DNA of 64,000 bases from Chrysaora quinquecirrha (Eukaryota; Cnidaria; Scyphozoa; Semaeostomeae; Pelagiidae), in contig JACTAT010000013.1 of assembly GCA_014526335.1 (NCBI GenBank), forward strand, positions 5,214,182 through 5,278,181. Direction: 5' to 3'. The notes under the pieces were generated by a model. It searched no databases. It had not been told where the DNA came from and saw only the letters and a program-made list of their open reading frames with translations. The first letter of the stretch is position 1. Each line of letters opens with the position of its first letter. The position numbers were made by a program, and so were the translations under genes. Below, in pieces: positions 37,601 through 49,600 of the stretch.

Positions 37601-40468
37601 AACCAAATTCAATTACCTTTATGGATTCACGAAGATCTGCATACACTGCTGGGTGCTTAGGAAAATTATACATGAGTGTATAAACCAACTCAGCAATGAT
37701 TTTGATTGTTGATGGACCATAAATGTTAGTTGATTCTTCTTTGATTTTCGAAATAAGAGCAGGAATCTTTGGAGCAACCTTTAAAGAAAAGTAGACTGTA
37801 TCAAACACTGTACAGTAGAGTTCTGGAAAGTATGTTAGAAGCTTTTAAGATCCTAGCAGGCTTTGTTCACACTTATTATAAGACTCATGCATAAATTGAT
37901 TACTTTCTGTCATCTTTGATTTCTATGATAAGTGAGAACATGTTTTACAAGGGTTCCAATATGTCTGCTAGGCTGGGGATGGTCCTCAAGGTCAGAGAAA
38001 TAGAAACTTGTAAACCTACAACTTGTTCTCCAATTAAGGTATAAGAATAGGTACTATGGTGTTAAACACAAAGTTTTAATGTGTCCTGCATGTGGAAAAT
38101 GATTTAGCAACTGTCTATACCATGTAGCTTTTGGTGTCAGTATAAGCTCAAGGAGGTTTTGTTCCATCCCCAGCCATATAGGAGCATCACAGCCTGGATC
38201 GAGATCTCACTAGTATAATCTAATTCTGAGATTGTAGCCACTGGGGCTAAATACATAATTTCACCTTCACCTTCATCCCAAATATTATTCTAGTATAGAT
38301 TCTAGGAGACAGGCAACTGCACATGTTTTATTCCCACTCAATAGCTTTCTTAGAGGACACTCATAATGCTTGACGTTTTACCTCTGACAATTCAAGAAGA
38401 ATGTATCCAAAATACTTTGAGATGAAATTAAACCAACTTACCTGAAGGAATACCCCTGGATGATGCTGATAAACCAACATTGTATAGGAGAAAATTGGCA
38501 ATGCAGTTTCACGAGATGATGGAATGCACAGATGTTGAAAAATCTGAAATTGAAAAAATAACATTTAAACAAAATGACAGTTTTTGGAGTAGTTCAGGGC
38601 TTTGTTTGTTAACATGAAACTTGCTTCTCTAAGAAAGTAAATCTTCACCCTTGTTTATAAAATCGAAAAAATTGGAAGGTTATGCATGTACATTGTACAG
38701 AAGCGTACTGTTTTGAAACCATAGATATAAAACAAAACTTCAGAATTGCGATAAACAGCCGAAACATTTTCAGGCATACTAAAAAGCTTTTTACGTCTGA
38801 CACTTCCAGGAGTATGAATGTCAGAATCAGATGGAAACAATAAACTAAGGTGGAATCTATACCCAGATGCTGCTTGAAATGCACCACTCAGAAAGAGAAG
38901 CTGAACTGGCATTGTGTTTTAAACACCAATCGGCTTTCAGTGGGAAGAACAGTGGAGATTAACTGAAGAGTCCAAGTGAGAAAACTAACTCTTTCTGTAT
39001 GTTTTCAGGTTTCTTCTTAGCCGATTTAATGATTTTGCCATTAGTAAACATTTGGGTGTCATTTTCAAAATTTTGGTTGGCCTTTTTGTGTGGTGCCCTA
39101 TTGGGTAATAATTTAATTGCAGTATCGTTTTGATTGATTTTTTATTTAAAATATAACTTCAGGTGGCCTAGATTGATCCCCAGTATTCCATGCAAAAGAT
39201 CCTGTCCAAGATTTGAGTGACAACGTCAGTCTATATGACCACTATTTCCGTAAGGTATCTTTTTCGGTTTGTATATCACTATATTTGGTATCCGTCTGGG
39301 TATCTTTGACACGATCAATGGATGGTGTCCATTCAGGTCTACTTTGTGACCCCACAGAGGCTCATCTGTACCCAATTTCTCTTGAACAACCCTGGGGTTG
39401 AAAACTACCAAACTCGATACTCTCCAAACAGAATCACTAGACCTGCTTATTTATGTCAAGTACAATCTGGCATTCCAGCAACCAATACTTACTTTCATGA
39501 TATTCTTCCTTATTAGTTCTATTACAAGTTCTTGCCTTTCTTTTTCCATCAAGAGATGTTTGAAAAAACTTATTATCCAGACATCCAGATTCTTAACTCC
39601 AGGCCATGATAGCCAATTAATCATCTTCTCAAACAAAATTTGAATATTTTCATTTTTCAAACTCTTATCCTTTGATAAGATTTCAGCAGCAACAATAGCA
39701 AGTTCAGTTGGGAAATTTTGCAGCAATGAAGCTAAAGCAATGTTTGATGAAGAACTAATGGACTGACATCTCATGAAACAACCCATTCAATGCAGTTTGG
39801 AGAAAGGAACTGTCTATGCTTAGAACCTTTCCAAATAAAGCACTTAGGGTATTGATTTCAGTGACTTTGGCAGCAAAGCTCTCTTTGGCAGCTTCAGATT
39901 CATTGACACCTTCACCAGTAAAATCAAATTTGATGTTTTGAAGGAGTGCGATTATCTTAGAAAGAACAGCAGTTTCATTTCCTTTAACAAGGTTTTCACT
40001 CCAGTTCTTAATTATTGCTTGGGCAATACTAGAATTTACTTCTAAAATTTCCTCTTGAAGGAAAAATTGAACTAGTTTCTGTAAAATGGTTAGGCTGTTG
40101 GTATTATCATTGAGCGTATTGCTTATTGACAGCATCTGTGTCACGAGTTCCAGCCATTTTCTTTTCTCTGAAACAGAAACACATCCGGAAAAATAATTCT
40201 CCATTTCACCAGACAAAAAATTCACAGCTACTTCACCGTGTTCCCTCGTCCATACAGTGATAATTTTTCTAGTTTTGCTTATGTTGAAAGCGTTAGGGCA
40301 TTTTGTTATTACACTGGAACAATATTTGAAGATATTTCGAGCAATATCGCCATCTTTTGTTGTGGAGGCAGCTTGAATGATTCGATCAACAACAGCGGCC
40401 TTCACTTCTTCAGAATGTGATGAGTTCAGAATGCCTTCTAAAATCTTATCCATCGTAGACAGCAACAA
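28649..40468 (-). CDS. USP38: Ubiquitin carboxyl-terminal hydrolase 35/38 type
   Basis: Cysteine deubiquitinase of the USP35/USP38 family. Eight exons: 40468-39493, 38543-38442, 37778-37617, 36464-36262, 35179-35083, 31593-31285, 30593-29584, 28810-28649; about 1006 residues against 1018-1042 in human. It starts MDKILEG like both human paralogues. A long helical N-terminal half (residues 1 to about 460) precedes the USP core: Cys box GLVNLGNTCYMNSVIQALF in exon 4, QQDCSEFLKYLID in exon 6, zinc-ligand pairs CLNC (exon 6) and CDNC (exon 7), His box SESGHYYCYSR and FNDSNVS (acidic triad position) in exon 7. The Gly-rich tail with FDYFKSR and GPSGNCGG ending in RFIF matches the family C terminus. 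AISP before the QQDC motif is USP35-like, so it may predate the USP35/38 split. Two single-base frame breaks (near 39.77 and 31.45 kb) have opposite sign. Intron 5 contains another complete gene. Confidence 0.94.
29113..29500. mobile_element. Foldback-type element, CCACCACAGTA family (diverged copy)
   Basis: Starts CACGCAATCTAAATGCACTA, a variant of the family's left end, and continues with ACTGTGGTGG units. It carries the family's central spacer in reverse orientation (CTTGCTTGATCTATAGACTT, 29307-29326), then inverted CCACCACAGTA units to about 29500. The right terminus is not recognisable. It sits immediately downstream of USP35/38 exon 7 (29584). Confidence 0.7.
30908..30985 (+). mobile_element. 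tRNA-like SINE head or tRNA pseudogene
   Basis: CCCTATAGCTCAGTGGAACG resembles a tRNA D-arm/A-box, and CTGAATCGAATC about 45 bp on resembles a B box. No convincing acceptor stem or anticodon loop could be drawn, so it is not called a tRNA gene. Confidence 0.4.
32375..32560. repeat. Degenerate GTACAGTGGAGG-family remnant (inverted)
   Basis: Diverged CCACTGTACTGA-type units (CCCATTGTACTGAAAATCCT, CTCCACTTTACTGCACAGCC) in USP35/38 intron 5, the reverse orientation of the arrays at 0.5, 6.4 and 28.1 kb. Confidence 0.5.
32836..34482 (-). CDS. Coiled-coil protein of unknown function, nested in a USP35/38 intron
   Basis: Two exons, 34482-34234 and 33972-32836, join in phase through a GT/AG intron of 261 bp and give 461 residues with their own ATG and TGA stop. 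The gene lies wholly inside the 3.5 kb intron between USP exons 5 and 6, on the same strand. Residues 1-20 are non-helical; from about residue 22 the sequence is Glu/Lys/Leu-rich with heptad-like spacing. A low-charge break at about 125-150 contains Cys and Ser/Gly/Pro. Residues about 150-440 look like one long coiled coil, and the C terminus is basic. No enzymatic motif, signal peptide or membrane segment is visible. I do not recognise the family; a structural or cytoskeletal role is only a guess from composition. The long open frame of 378 codons in exon 2 and the clean splice borders argue it is a real gene. Confidence 0.8.
36020..37090. repeat. Cluster of family-C elements in USP35/38 intron 3
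   Basis: A solo copy at about 36045-36140, an inverted pair centred near 36685 (about 36545-36830), and a decayed piece at 36900-37090. Each full copy has GCATTTCGATCCGCATCTGG, GGTATAAATT and the TTTCGG...CTGACGTTTATACTC block found in the 9.4-9.8 kb palindrome. USP exon 4 (36464-36262) lies between copies. Confidence 0.7.
38740..38935 (-). repeat. Family-C element copy
   Basis: About 190 bp in a USP35/38 intron, read on the minus strand. It has the AACACAATGCCAGTTCAGCT, TGGGTATAGATTCC and CATTCATACTCCTGG blocks of the family. Confidence 0.65.
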
Positions 40469-41510
40469 AAAGATCTTTGAGATATTAAGGTAGAGAAGAG
40501 ACGGTGTTTAATAAATGGCTTCAGTACTCAATAATCTGAAATAAATCGAAATACAACTTTGTGTTCTCGAAAATACCTCTATCGTCCTCCATTGCAAAAA
40601 TTGTTCTGATCACATCATGAACAAGCACTTTTTCTAATGCTTCATGTATGATATTCCTGTTATGACGTCAGAAGTAAAAACATAGGGGCCCTATGGGCAT
40701 GTTCGAAGAACGACTCTGGTTGAATATAGCTATTTCGGTCAAATGATGAAAGATGTTCATCGGTATGCACAACGATGACGATAATGATTATGATGATAAT
40801 GGTGGTGGTTATGATGATGATGTTGATGAACACGATGATCATGATGCTGGTTGGTAGGGGTGATTGTGGTTGTATGGTGGGTATGGTGGTGGTGATAGAG
40901 GTGGTTGTGGTGCTGAAGGGGTGGTTGTGGTGGTTGTGATAGGAGTGATCGTGGTGATGGTTGTAGGGGTAGTTGTGGTGGTGGTGATAAGGGTGGTCGA
41001 GGTGATGGTTGTAGGGGTGGTTCCAGTTGTGGTGATAGGGGTGGTCGAGGTGATGGTTGTAGGGCTGGTTGTGGTGGTGGTAGCGTTCCTTTAGATGTTG
41101 CACACCGTCAATGGTGGTGATAGTAATCATGATGATGATGATAATGATGATTATCATTATTATTATTATTATGACGATTTTCATCGTGAGGATAATATTA
41201 ATGATGATTTGTTTTGAAAACTGTTTTGAAATTGCCGCTCTTTGGCAAAACTCTTTGTTAAATGTTGAGAATGCCTGAAATGTCATTTACCAAAGCAAGG
41301 TGGCAATTTTCCAGTTCCATTTAGTAAACAAGGATGAGTCAGTTGTCACATGACCCCAGATTGACAAAAGTGCTTGCAGGCCGAATTGTGAACAACTAAC
41401 CGTAAATTGCGCATAAATGGCCGAGACAATGGCCCTAATGGCATTCTTGACAATGGCCCTATTGTTACACGTTTTCCATTGTTCAAGCGTTGGTTAGTTG
41501 GTGAGTTAGT

Positions 41511-41572
41511 ATGTGAGTGAGTGAGTGAGTGAGTGAGTGAGTGAGTGAGTGAGTGAGTGAGTGAGTGAGTGA
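41511..41572. repeat. (GAGT)n microsatellite
   Basis: About fifteen uninterrupted GAGT units between USP35/38 and plexin. Confidence 0.95.
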
Positions 41573-42887
41573 CATCCACCCCACACCAATGTGTTCGAAG
41601 TTCTTCGAACACAAAAAGTGTCCACCTGATGTCGATATGGTATTTGTCATGTCCTGGGAAAGTTTTTTTAAACTTGTACCAACCAAAATAAAAAAATTGC
41701 ACAAAAAATCAGTTATCAAAATAATGACAAGGTTACGCAAATTATCACTGCCCAAGCCTTGACCATTTTTGCTCAGAAAAATATTGGAAGATGGCCGTTG
41801 TTGCGCATCAAAGATTCTTCCAACCCGGGGGGACTCCCATTGATGCCTGAAAGGGAGACCCAATCAGGGCTAAAGAGGGCCAAAGCTTAAATTTTCAAAA
41901 AAAACCCTCAAATGGTAGTAAAATTTTTACAATAACCACTAAATGGTAGTGAAAGAAACTAAAAATAATGCTGCAACCTAAGCACAAAAACACCAGGAAA
42001 TTAGATGTTAAGGGTAGTAGCACCGAAAACCCCAAAATTACAGCATCATTTCTTTGTCTCTAAATGGGCCATTTGATAGTCATCCAGAAAGACCCTTCAA
42101 TCGACTGGACACCTTGTCAGGCCTCAATCCCGGGGCTTCCAGCGACTGTGTTAGAAAAATTAGCATCGCTATGATGCTGCCGTTGTTTAACACGAACTGA
42201 GAAAGCTTTCGTTTTAACTTATACTTCATTATCATGTTCAAATCACGATTAATTACAATTTATCAACTATAAATAATGTTGCAATACGTAAAACAAATTG
42301 TGGGACAAACAATCCCCACAAAACAACTGCAGTTAAAATTGCGAAATAAAAACAGTCAGTTACTAAATCGATGCGAAATAAAAAGCAAAACTTAATTGTG
42401 ATATTTTATGATTAACGACATATGCTAAGCTATGATGAATTATTATCAGCAATAGAATAATATTTTAACTGTTTTTAATTTAATAAAACCTCACAACTAA
42501 AATGTAAAATACAAGCTTCTAAAGGTCTAATTCTAAAGGCGGCTACAACGCTTTTCGAAGCATAGCTGAGCTCGTAAGGAGGGTCGGTAGCTATAAAGGA
42601 GTGAAAATTAAAAGAAATTCTGTACTTTAGACGGTGTGGTGAATTTTATGCAATAAAATTTATAAGCTTTTTCAATTCAAATGGTCCGAATTATCTAGCA
42701 AACTTATATAATGGAGCCAGGTGTAACATTTGACTTCAAACAAAAAAACTGACTTATTCAATACTAAGGATACTAAGACAAGGCTTAGGGAGACTAAGAA
42801 ACTTGACAACGGCTAGATACGACTCACGCATGGCTCACATATGCCTTAACATGACGTAGACACTGTTTAGCCCTGAACTGTTAATGA

Positions 42888-43127
42888 GAAGGGGGGTGAC
42901 AGGGGTGTTCTTTGGTACCAGTACCACAAGGTTTGGTATCGAGTTGCATCCAAATCTCAGGTGGCGGTACAAGGTAATCCCAATTTTCACTTACGTAAAT
43001 AACTGTGTCGAACGAAAATGCATTGAAATTTCATTGACAGAGGTACCAGGTTCCACTCTTTTTGAGAGCTTCTGGTACCAGGTACCACCCCTCCGGTACC
43101 ATGGTGCCACCACCTTGTCACCCCTCT
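42888..43127. mobile_element. MITE with 7-bp duplication TTAATGA
   Basis: Inverted ends (GAAGGGGGGTGACAGGGGTG; GCCACCACCTTGTCACCCCT) and internal GGTACC-rich inverted blocks. It is flanked by an exact direct repeat TTAATGA at 42881-42887 and 43128-43134. The length is compatible with a hAT-like element that lost one duplicated base. Confidence 0.7.
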
Positions 43128-43695
43128 TTAATGACTCAAGAATGGTTGCTTAAGACTAAGACATTTGACAATGACTTAGATATGGCTCATGTGTGACTCG
43201 CACGTCTTAAGCATTATACAGACGACTTTTTCACGACTTGTGACTTAAGGCTTTGAAAATGCTTCTACCTTCGATAATTCTTATTGAATACATGAAGCTT
43301 ATTATCTGCAGTTTTTAACGTGCACACTAATGTTATATGCTTTGTATGGTTACGATACAACTACTCTACATTAACACTATTGTCTCGTCCTTGCAAAAAC
43401 ATGAAATTATCCAGTTAGAAATGGAAAATAATGATCCATCGTTTCATTAAGGCGACAAACAGCCTTTAGCAAGCATGATGCATACGTAAACTCGCGATAA
43501 GACGGTTTTGAGATCCATGGCGTCTCAAGGATCATTTTCCAGCATTTAATTTAAACTCTTTCTGATTACTCGTAGTGTTCATTAAAGTCTGAACTCAATT
43601 GTATACCTATCTAGGGCGATCCCAGCAGTGCTGCAGCGTCATACTCATGCATCCATAAACAGTCTAAAGCACCACATGCTACTTGGAACTGTTAC

Positions 43696-46600
43696 CTATT
43701 CGTCTGGTAAAGTCTCCATAATCTTTTGTAACTTATCAGCATATTCTTCTAGATCTTCACTCTCAAGGGCGTCCATAATCTACAGAGATTGAAGAAAGTA
43801 TTAGAGAGCACGAAACATGGCATAACATGGGAAGATAATTCTACTACCTGTTATCTCTCCCTAGCTAAGGCCATGGGCAAATGAACTAAACATTTTACTG
43901 AACATTTCAATGAACATTTCACGCTTTGTTCAGTGGAAAGTGGCCAAATGAACTGAAATTTTCACTGACATACCACACGCTAGCGAATCTATAATCACTA
44001 CTGTGGTGGATAATCACTACTGTGGTGGTACTATTTGCGTACTGTGGTGGTAGTTTCTGCGTATTGTGGTGGATAATCACTACTTGTGGTGGTTTACTAT
44101 GCTTGCGGTGGTGGCAGTTTTGGCTTACTGTGGTGGATAATCACTACTTGTGGTGGTTTACTATGCTTGCGGTGGTGGCAGTTTTGGCGTACTGTGGTGG
44201 ATAATCACTACTTGTGGTGGTTTACTATGCTTGCGGTGGTGGCAATTTTGGAGTACTGTGGTGGATAATCACTACTGTGGTGGTATTATTTGCGTACTGT
44301 GGTGGTAGTTTTGCGTACTGTGGTGGATAATCACTACTTGTGGTGGGTTATAATGCTTTATGTGGTGAATACGAAATCATAGCAAAACTCTATAGATCAA
44401 GCAAGAAAAAACCACAAAATCCACCACAGTACGCCAAAACTGCCACCACCGCAAGCATAGTAAACCACCACAAGTAGTGATTATCCACCACAGTACGCCA
44501 AAACTGCCACCACCGCAAGCATAGTAAACCACCACAAGTAGTGATTATCCACCACAGTAAGCCAAAACTGCCACCACCGCAAGCATAGTAAACCACCACA
44601 AGTAGTGATTATCCACCACAGTACGCAGAAACTACCACCAAAGTACACAAATAGTACCACCACAGTAGTGATTATCCACCACAGTAGTGATTATAGATTC
44701 GCTAGCGTGTACCACGAACAAATTTCGTTCCCCTAACATTTTTACCCAAATCAAAATTTCACTAGACAATGTTTAGTGATTGAACAAGGCGGTGTAATGA
44801 ACTTGATTTTGGACGATGTTCAGTGAAATGAAATGTGAAATGTTCAGTGAAATGTTCAGTTCATTTGTCCGGGGCCTTATATCCTCTTCTGACTGAATGA
44901 CAAACTAGGTTACCAAATGATTGTCTGATCAACTAAATATGTAGCTATGTATGTTGCGGAATAACAGAATGACTGGCATTTTTGTTTGTATTTAATGGAC
45001 CATAAAACAAATACAGTAGCTATAATCCAGTTATAACGTATTGCTTATAAAACGTACTCTTTGATAAAGGCTACTGACTAAATTATCCCGAGAACCAAAG
45101 AACGAAAAAATTATCCTATTATTAATGTTACTTTGCTTCTAAAGTACCAAATACTAAGAAAACGAATCACCTACCTTAACTTTATACTTTACGGCATACG
45201 TCATTATATCGCTTGCTGCGTTGTAGTGGTTGAAGACTGATCCATATTTCTAAGAAAAGAAGAGACGAATAATGGAAAATTTTGCTGAACTGTGTTTCAT
45301 CTGTGTTTAATTTAGTAAGATTAAGCTAAGAAAAATATACTCACATTTGATATATCTGAAAGACTTTCATTCAGCTCTTTATCTTTAGCTGCTGGCAGCA
45401 ACTTCACATCACTGTAAAAGCTGACAAGGAGAGAAAAACAATGAATAATGTTCTGAATGTAGTTAAAGGAAAGGATATTAAAAAGATGGAGCGATAGGGT
45501 ACATAGCTTAAAGTTTGAGACCAAATAAATTGCAATTTTTGAAACTACAGCCCCTTGCCAACAACCAAACATTGTTTGTCAAACATTTAGAATTTGTTTG
45601 TCAAGCAAAATGCTTCACAGTTCGCCCACGTCACTCAAAAATGTTCGTCAAACATTTATTGCTTGCATCGAGAAAAGAATGGCTTTAAACATTCTAACGA
45701 ATCCTGCTTATCTATGCTTGTCAAGCAATGCTCTGTGACGTGGCCTAACGCTCGAAGATTGCTTGATAAGCAAATTTCAAATTTTTGAAAAATAATGTTT
45801 GATCGTTTGGCCAGGGCGTAAGGGTCAAAGAAGTTATTGAAGTTGTCTGCATAATAAAAAATATTTCAATCAAACACATACCGAGCAACTTTCTTCTTGT
45901 ACTCTGGAATCTCCTTGGCATACAGAAGCTTATTTGATGGAGAGTCCTAAAATAGGAAAAGAACCTCGAAATGTCTGTCGATTGAACTCTACACTTCAAG
46001 ATCGCAAAAAACCTCTATATAGAGTCTGTTTACACAAGAATTTATATACTCAAGGTTAGTCAAATGTCTTCAATAACCACACGCTAGCGAATCTATAATC
46101 ACTACTGTGGTGGATAATCACTACTGTGGTGGTACTATTTGCGTACTGTGGTGATAGTTTCTGCGTACTGTGGTGGATAATCACTACTTGTGGTTGGTTA
46201 CTATGCTTGCGGTGGTGGCAGTTTTGGAGTACTGTGCTGGATAATCACTACTGTGGTGGTATTATTTGCATACTTTGGTGGTAGTTTTTGCGTACTGTGG
46301 GGGATAATCACTACTTGTGGTGGGTTATAATGCTTTATGTGGTGAATATGAAATCATAGCAAAACTCTATAGATCAAGCAAGAAAAAACCACAAAATCCA
46401 CCACAGCAGGCCAAAACTGCCACCACCGCAAGCATAGTAAACCACCACAAGTAGTGATTATCCACCACGGTACGCAAAAACTACCACCACCGCAAGCATA
46501 GTAAACCACCACAAGTAGTTATTATCCACCACAGTACGCAGAAACTACCACCACAGTACGCAAATAGTACCACCACAGTAGTGATTATCCACCACAGTAG

Positions 46601-49600
46601 CGATTATAGATTCGCTAGCGTGAACCAGCAAGGTAATTTTCGAACATAATAAATTAAGTTTTTATCTTTAAGGGGGGTGCAGGAAAAATATTACAAACCT
46701 TGCCAAGGCGATGTTCCTCAGGAGAACAAGAGTCCATGAAAAGCTACAAAAAAAGAGAATCTCTCCTAATACCATGAAAAAGGGAGATTGGGGAACAGCC
46801 TGAGAGAAGCAGTGCATTAATGGGACTGGGGAAACGCTTTGTGAAAAAATGCTTTTAAGTATCTGTTTCGAATATTTAATAAACCTTTCACTATACAACT
46901 GTTCTGACTGATGTGTTCTAAAGGGTGAAACTCATTTTCAAAACCATTAGGAAGGAGCATATTTTGGGAAAAGGTCGATTAATGTTTCTAAACGTGAAAA
47001 CTCGCCAACATAAACAAATGAAATTGAAATAAACGAAAGTAAACGAAAATAAACGAGAAGACACGAAATGTGCAATGAAGCTATACAATTCTTGATATGC
47101 AAATGTAATGGCCCCTTACAACTGTATGAAAACCGTAAAAGTAAGATAAGATATTGTCCGGTGAAACATAGGCACCAAATCTTTAAACAAAAAGATTGAA
47201 TGGAAGGTTAGTGCCTCTTCCATTCGATCTAATGGCTTGAAAGGAACCCTGGATACCTGGCAGGATTATTTTTTCGAATGCAGCATTTGCTATGTTTCAA
47301 GGTTTCAATCAATTAGTGAAATCGTCAAATCATCAATAGACTTTTCAATAAAATTCAAATGCTGCAAATCAGGAAATAATCAAGACAACAGAGCAAGACA
47401 AGACATCAAACAATCAATACACAATCGGCAATAATCAATACTAGCAATTTTTGGCAATCAAAATCAAATAGAAAGGAAGAAACACTAGCCGTTCGTGTAA
47501 TCCTTTTAAAGGTTTGATGCCACTGTAGTCTGATGGGTACTTACTTGAGCTGTTACTGATAAACAGGAATCGACAATACTTGTCTTGTGAATATCAAACA
47601 CAAAATTTGGATTCTTGATTATGTTTATCCAGAACTTCAGTGGCAAGCTATAATGCAATAAGACTACACTACACGACACATCGCAAGAAAGAGCCTTCAG
47701 AAGCAAAACATACAACGTAACTTATATTTCACTATCCATTGCCCAACGATCATGTTGGAATAAATGTTGCCACCGTTTGGCTACCTAGTCGGATAAGCCA
47801 AAAATATTCATAGTTGATTTAAAATGTTTTTAACAACAGAATATTTACAAATAAGTAATAAAGAATTTCATAAGTGTTCTGCAAGGAGAAGGGCAAAAAT
47901 ACAAATTGAATCGTTAAGTTATTTCTGTTCAACTACTCGACACAGTAAAGGATGAGAAGTAGAAACGAGCTACCTGTGCAAGGGATTTCGCTAGTGGAGA
48001 TCCAGCTATACCGTAAATTCTCGAATTAGCCCCCTTGGGGCTTAATTATTTTCCATGTTTTTGAGGGGGCTTATTCGAGGTGGGGGCTTAAACAAGGGGG
48101 CTTATAAAATTATTCACAAAAGCATGATTCAATATCGACTAGAAGAAGGCATTTTTCAGTCATCAGTCGATAAAGTACCAATATGGACTCAAAAGGCTAG
48201 CAACAACATGTCAGGGGTGGGGTTTATTCGAGGGGGCTTATTAACAATTTCTCGCTCTAGCGTAGGGGCTAATTCGAGGGGAAGGATTTTTCGAGAGGGG
48301 GGCTTTATTCGAAGATATACGGTATTAAGATATAACAACGTGATTTTGTGGCATTGAGATATGTGATAATAAAGCTTCGATCCAAAAATACAGAAGAAAG
48401 AAATGTTGGTGTTAAATACCTGTTATTTTTCCAAGTATGCAGTACTTCACTATCAGTTACTCCAAGAAGTGCGGCTTGCTTGTCCAGGAAATCAAACAGG
48501 AACTTCATTGCCGGTGGGATCGTTAAACCTCGTTTTGTAACAGAGAATACTGCATCGAACAGCTCGTCGACAAAGTTTTGTAAAGTACCCTGTGAAAAGA
48601 AATGTGAAAATCATGACCAGAGTGGACAACCAACAAAAAGGTAAAAAATTCATGCTATGATGCCAAGGTTGGTCACTCAGGCTCCATACATACACCAGAA
48701 GAAGCATAGTAACGCACAAGCATAGTAACCTACCACAGTAGTGCAAAATTACCACCAGAACAACATGGTAATCCACCACAGTTTGCATAATAACCCACCA
48801 AAGTAAGTAGTGATTATCCACCACAGTAGTGCAAAATTACCACTAAAGCAGTGATTACCCACCACAAGTGATTATCCATCACAGTAGTGATTGTTGATTT
48901 GCTAGCGTGCAACTGGACAAGCCTCCACTGAATGGAACTATCAAGATATGAAATGATACCTCACCTTAGTTTTTAGCAACCTCGTCAAGTATACTTCAGC
49001 CATCATTTTATTTTGACGAACATCTTCCTTCTGTTCTAGTGGATAGTCAGATGATTTAACCTAAAGAATAAGCGAAAATCAGAAAACTTCAAAGCAAACA
49101 ATTTGTTACAGTTTGTTAAGAAGTGTGAAGTGAAAATGGCGTATTTGTCATGAATAGCTAGGATACCAAAATCAGATAACTAACGAGATCTCAACCCTAG
49201 CTGTAATGCTACCGTGACTCCGGCGCGAACCCTAAACGTCACTGAGCTATTGGCACCACGACCTAAGCTGGATTATATAACGATGCCACAGTACCCTCAA
49301 CAGCAGCTTCAGTATAATTCCAATTCCAGTGTGAAGTACAAAACCACACGTACACTTAAGAACAGATAGAGGTTGCTGGTCAAAGGTTATATTCTATAGG
49401 TACTATAACTTATGCACACTATGCCTTCCTTAAGAGAGATTTTAAGATTAGCAGGGTCGACCTCAGTGGCGCATTTCTATCCTTTACACAGGCACTTTCA
49501 AGGCCGAGACAAGGCTTATCCACTCGAGAGTGGTCGCACTGGATGGTTGGGATGGTTGTGAGTAGAGCCTTACATCAACTCCCCACGGAAGGTATAAGTT

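Larger units (their letters stand above)
40469..43695. other. Intergenic region USP35/38 start to plexin stop
   Basis: No gene recognised. Contents: a GTGGTGATAG-type purine/GT-rich low-complexity tract (about 40860-41100, with CAT/ATT triplets to 41170), a GAGT microsatellite and one MITE. The long open frames here are composition effects. USP35/38 promoter elements should lie just above 40468 but none stands out. Confidence 0.6.

Noticed and set aside
40660..41286. His/Ile-rich 208-codon minus frame and Gly/Val-rich plus frame
   Set aside because: Low-complexity GTGGTGAT tract upstream of USP35/38; composition explains both.
41346..41863. Frames with THSL repeats
   Set aside because: Translation of the GAGT microsatellite and its flanks; no conserved protein part.
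44022..44663. [16 protein letters not shown] frames on both strands
   Set aside because: Arms of the foldback element; the periodic unit gives open frames.
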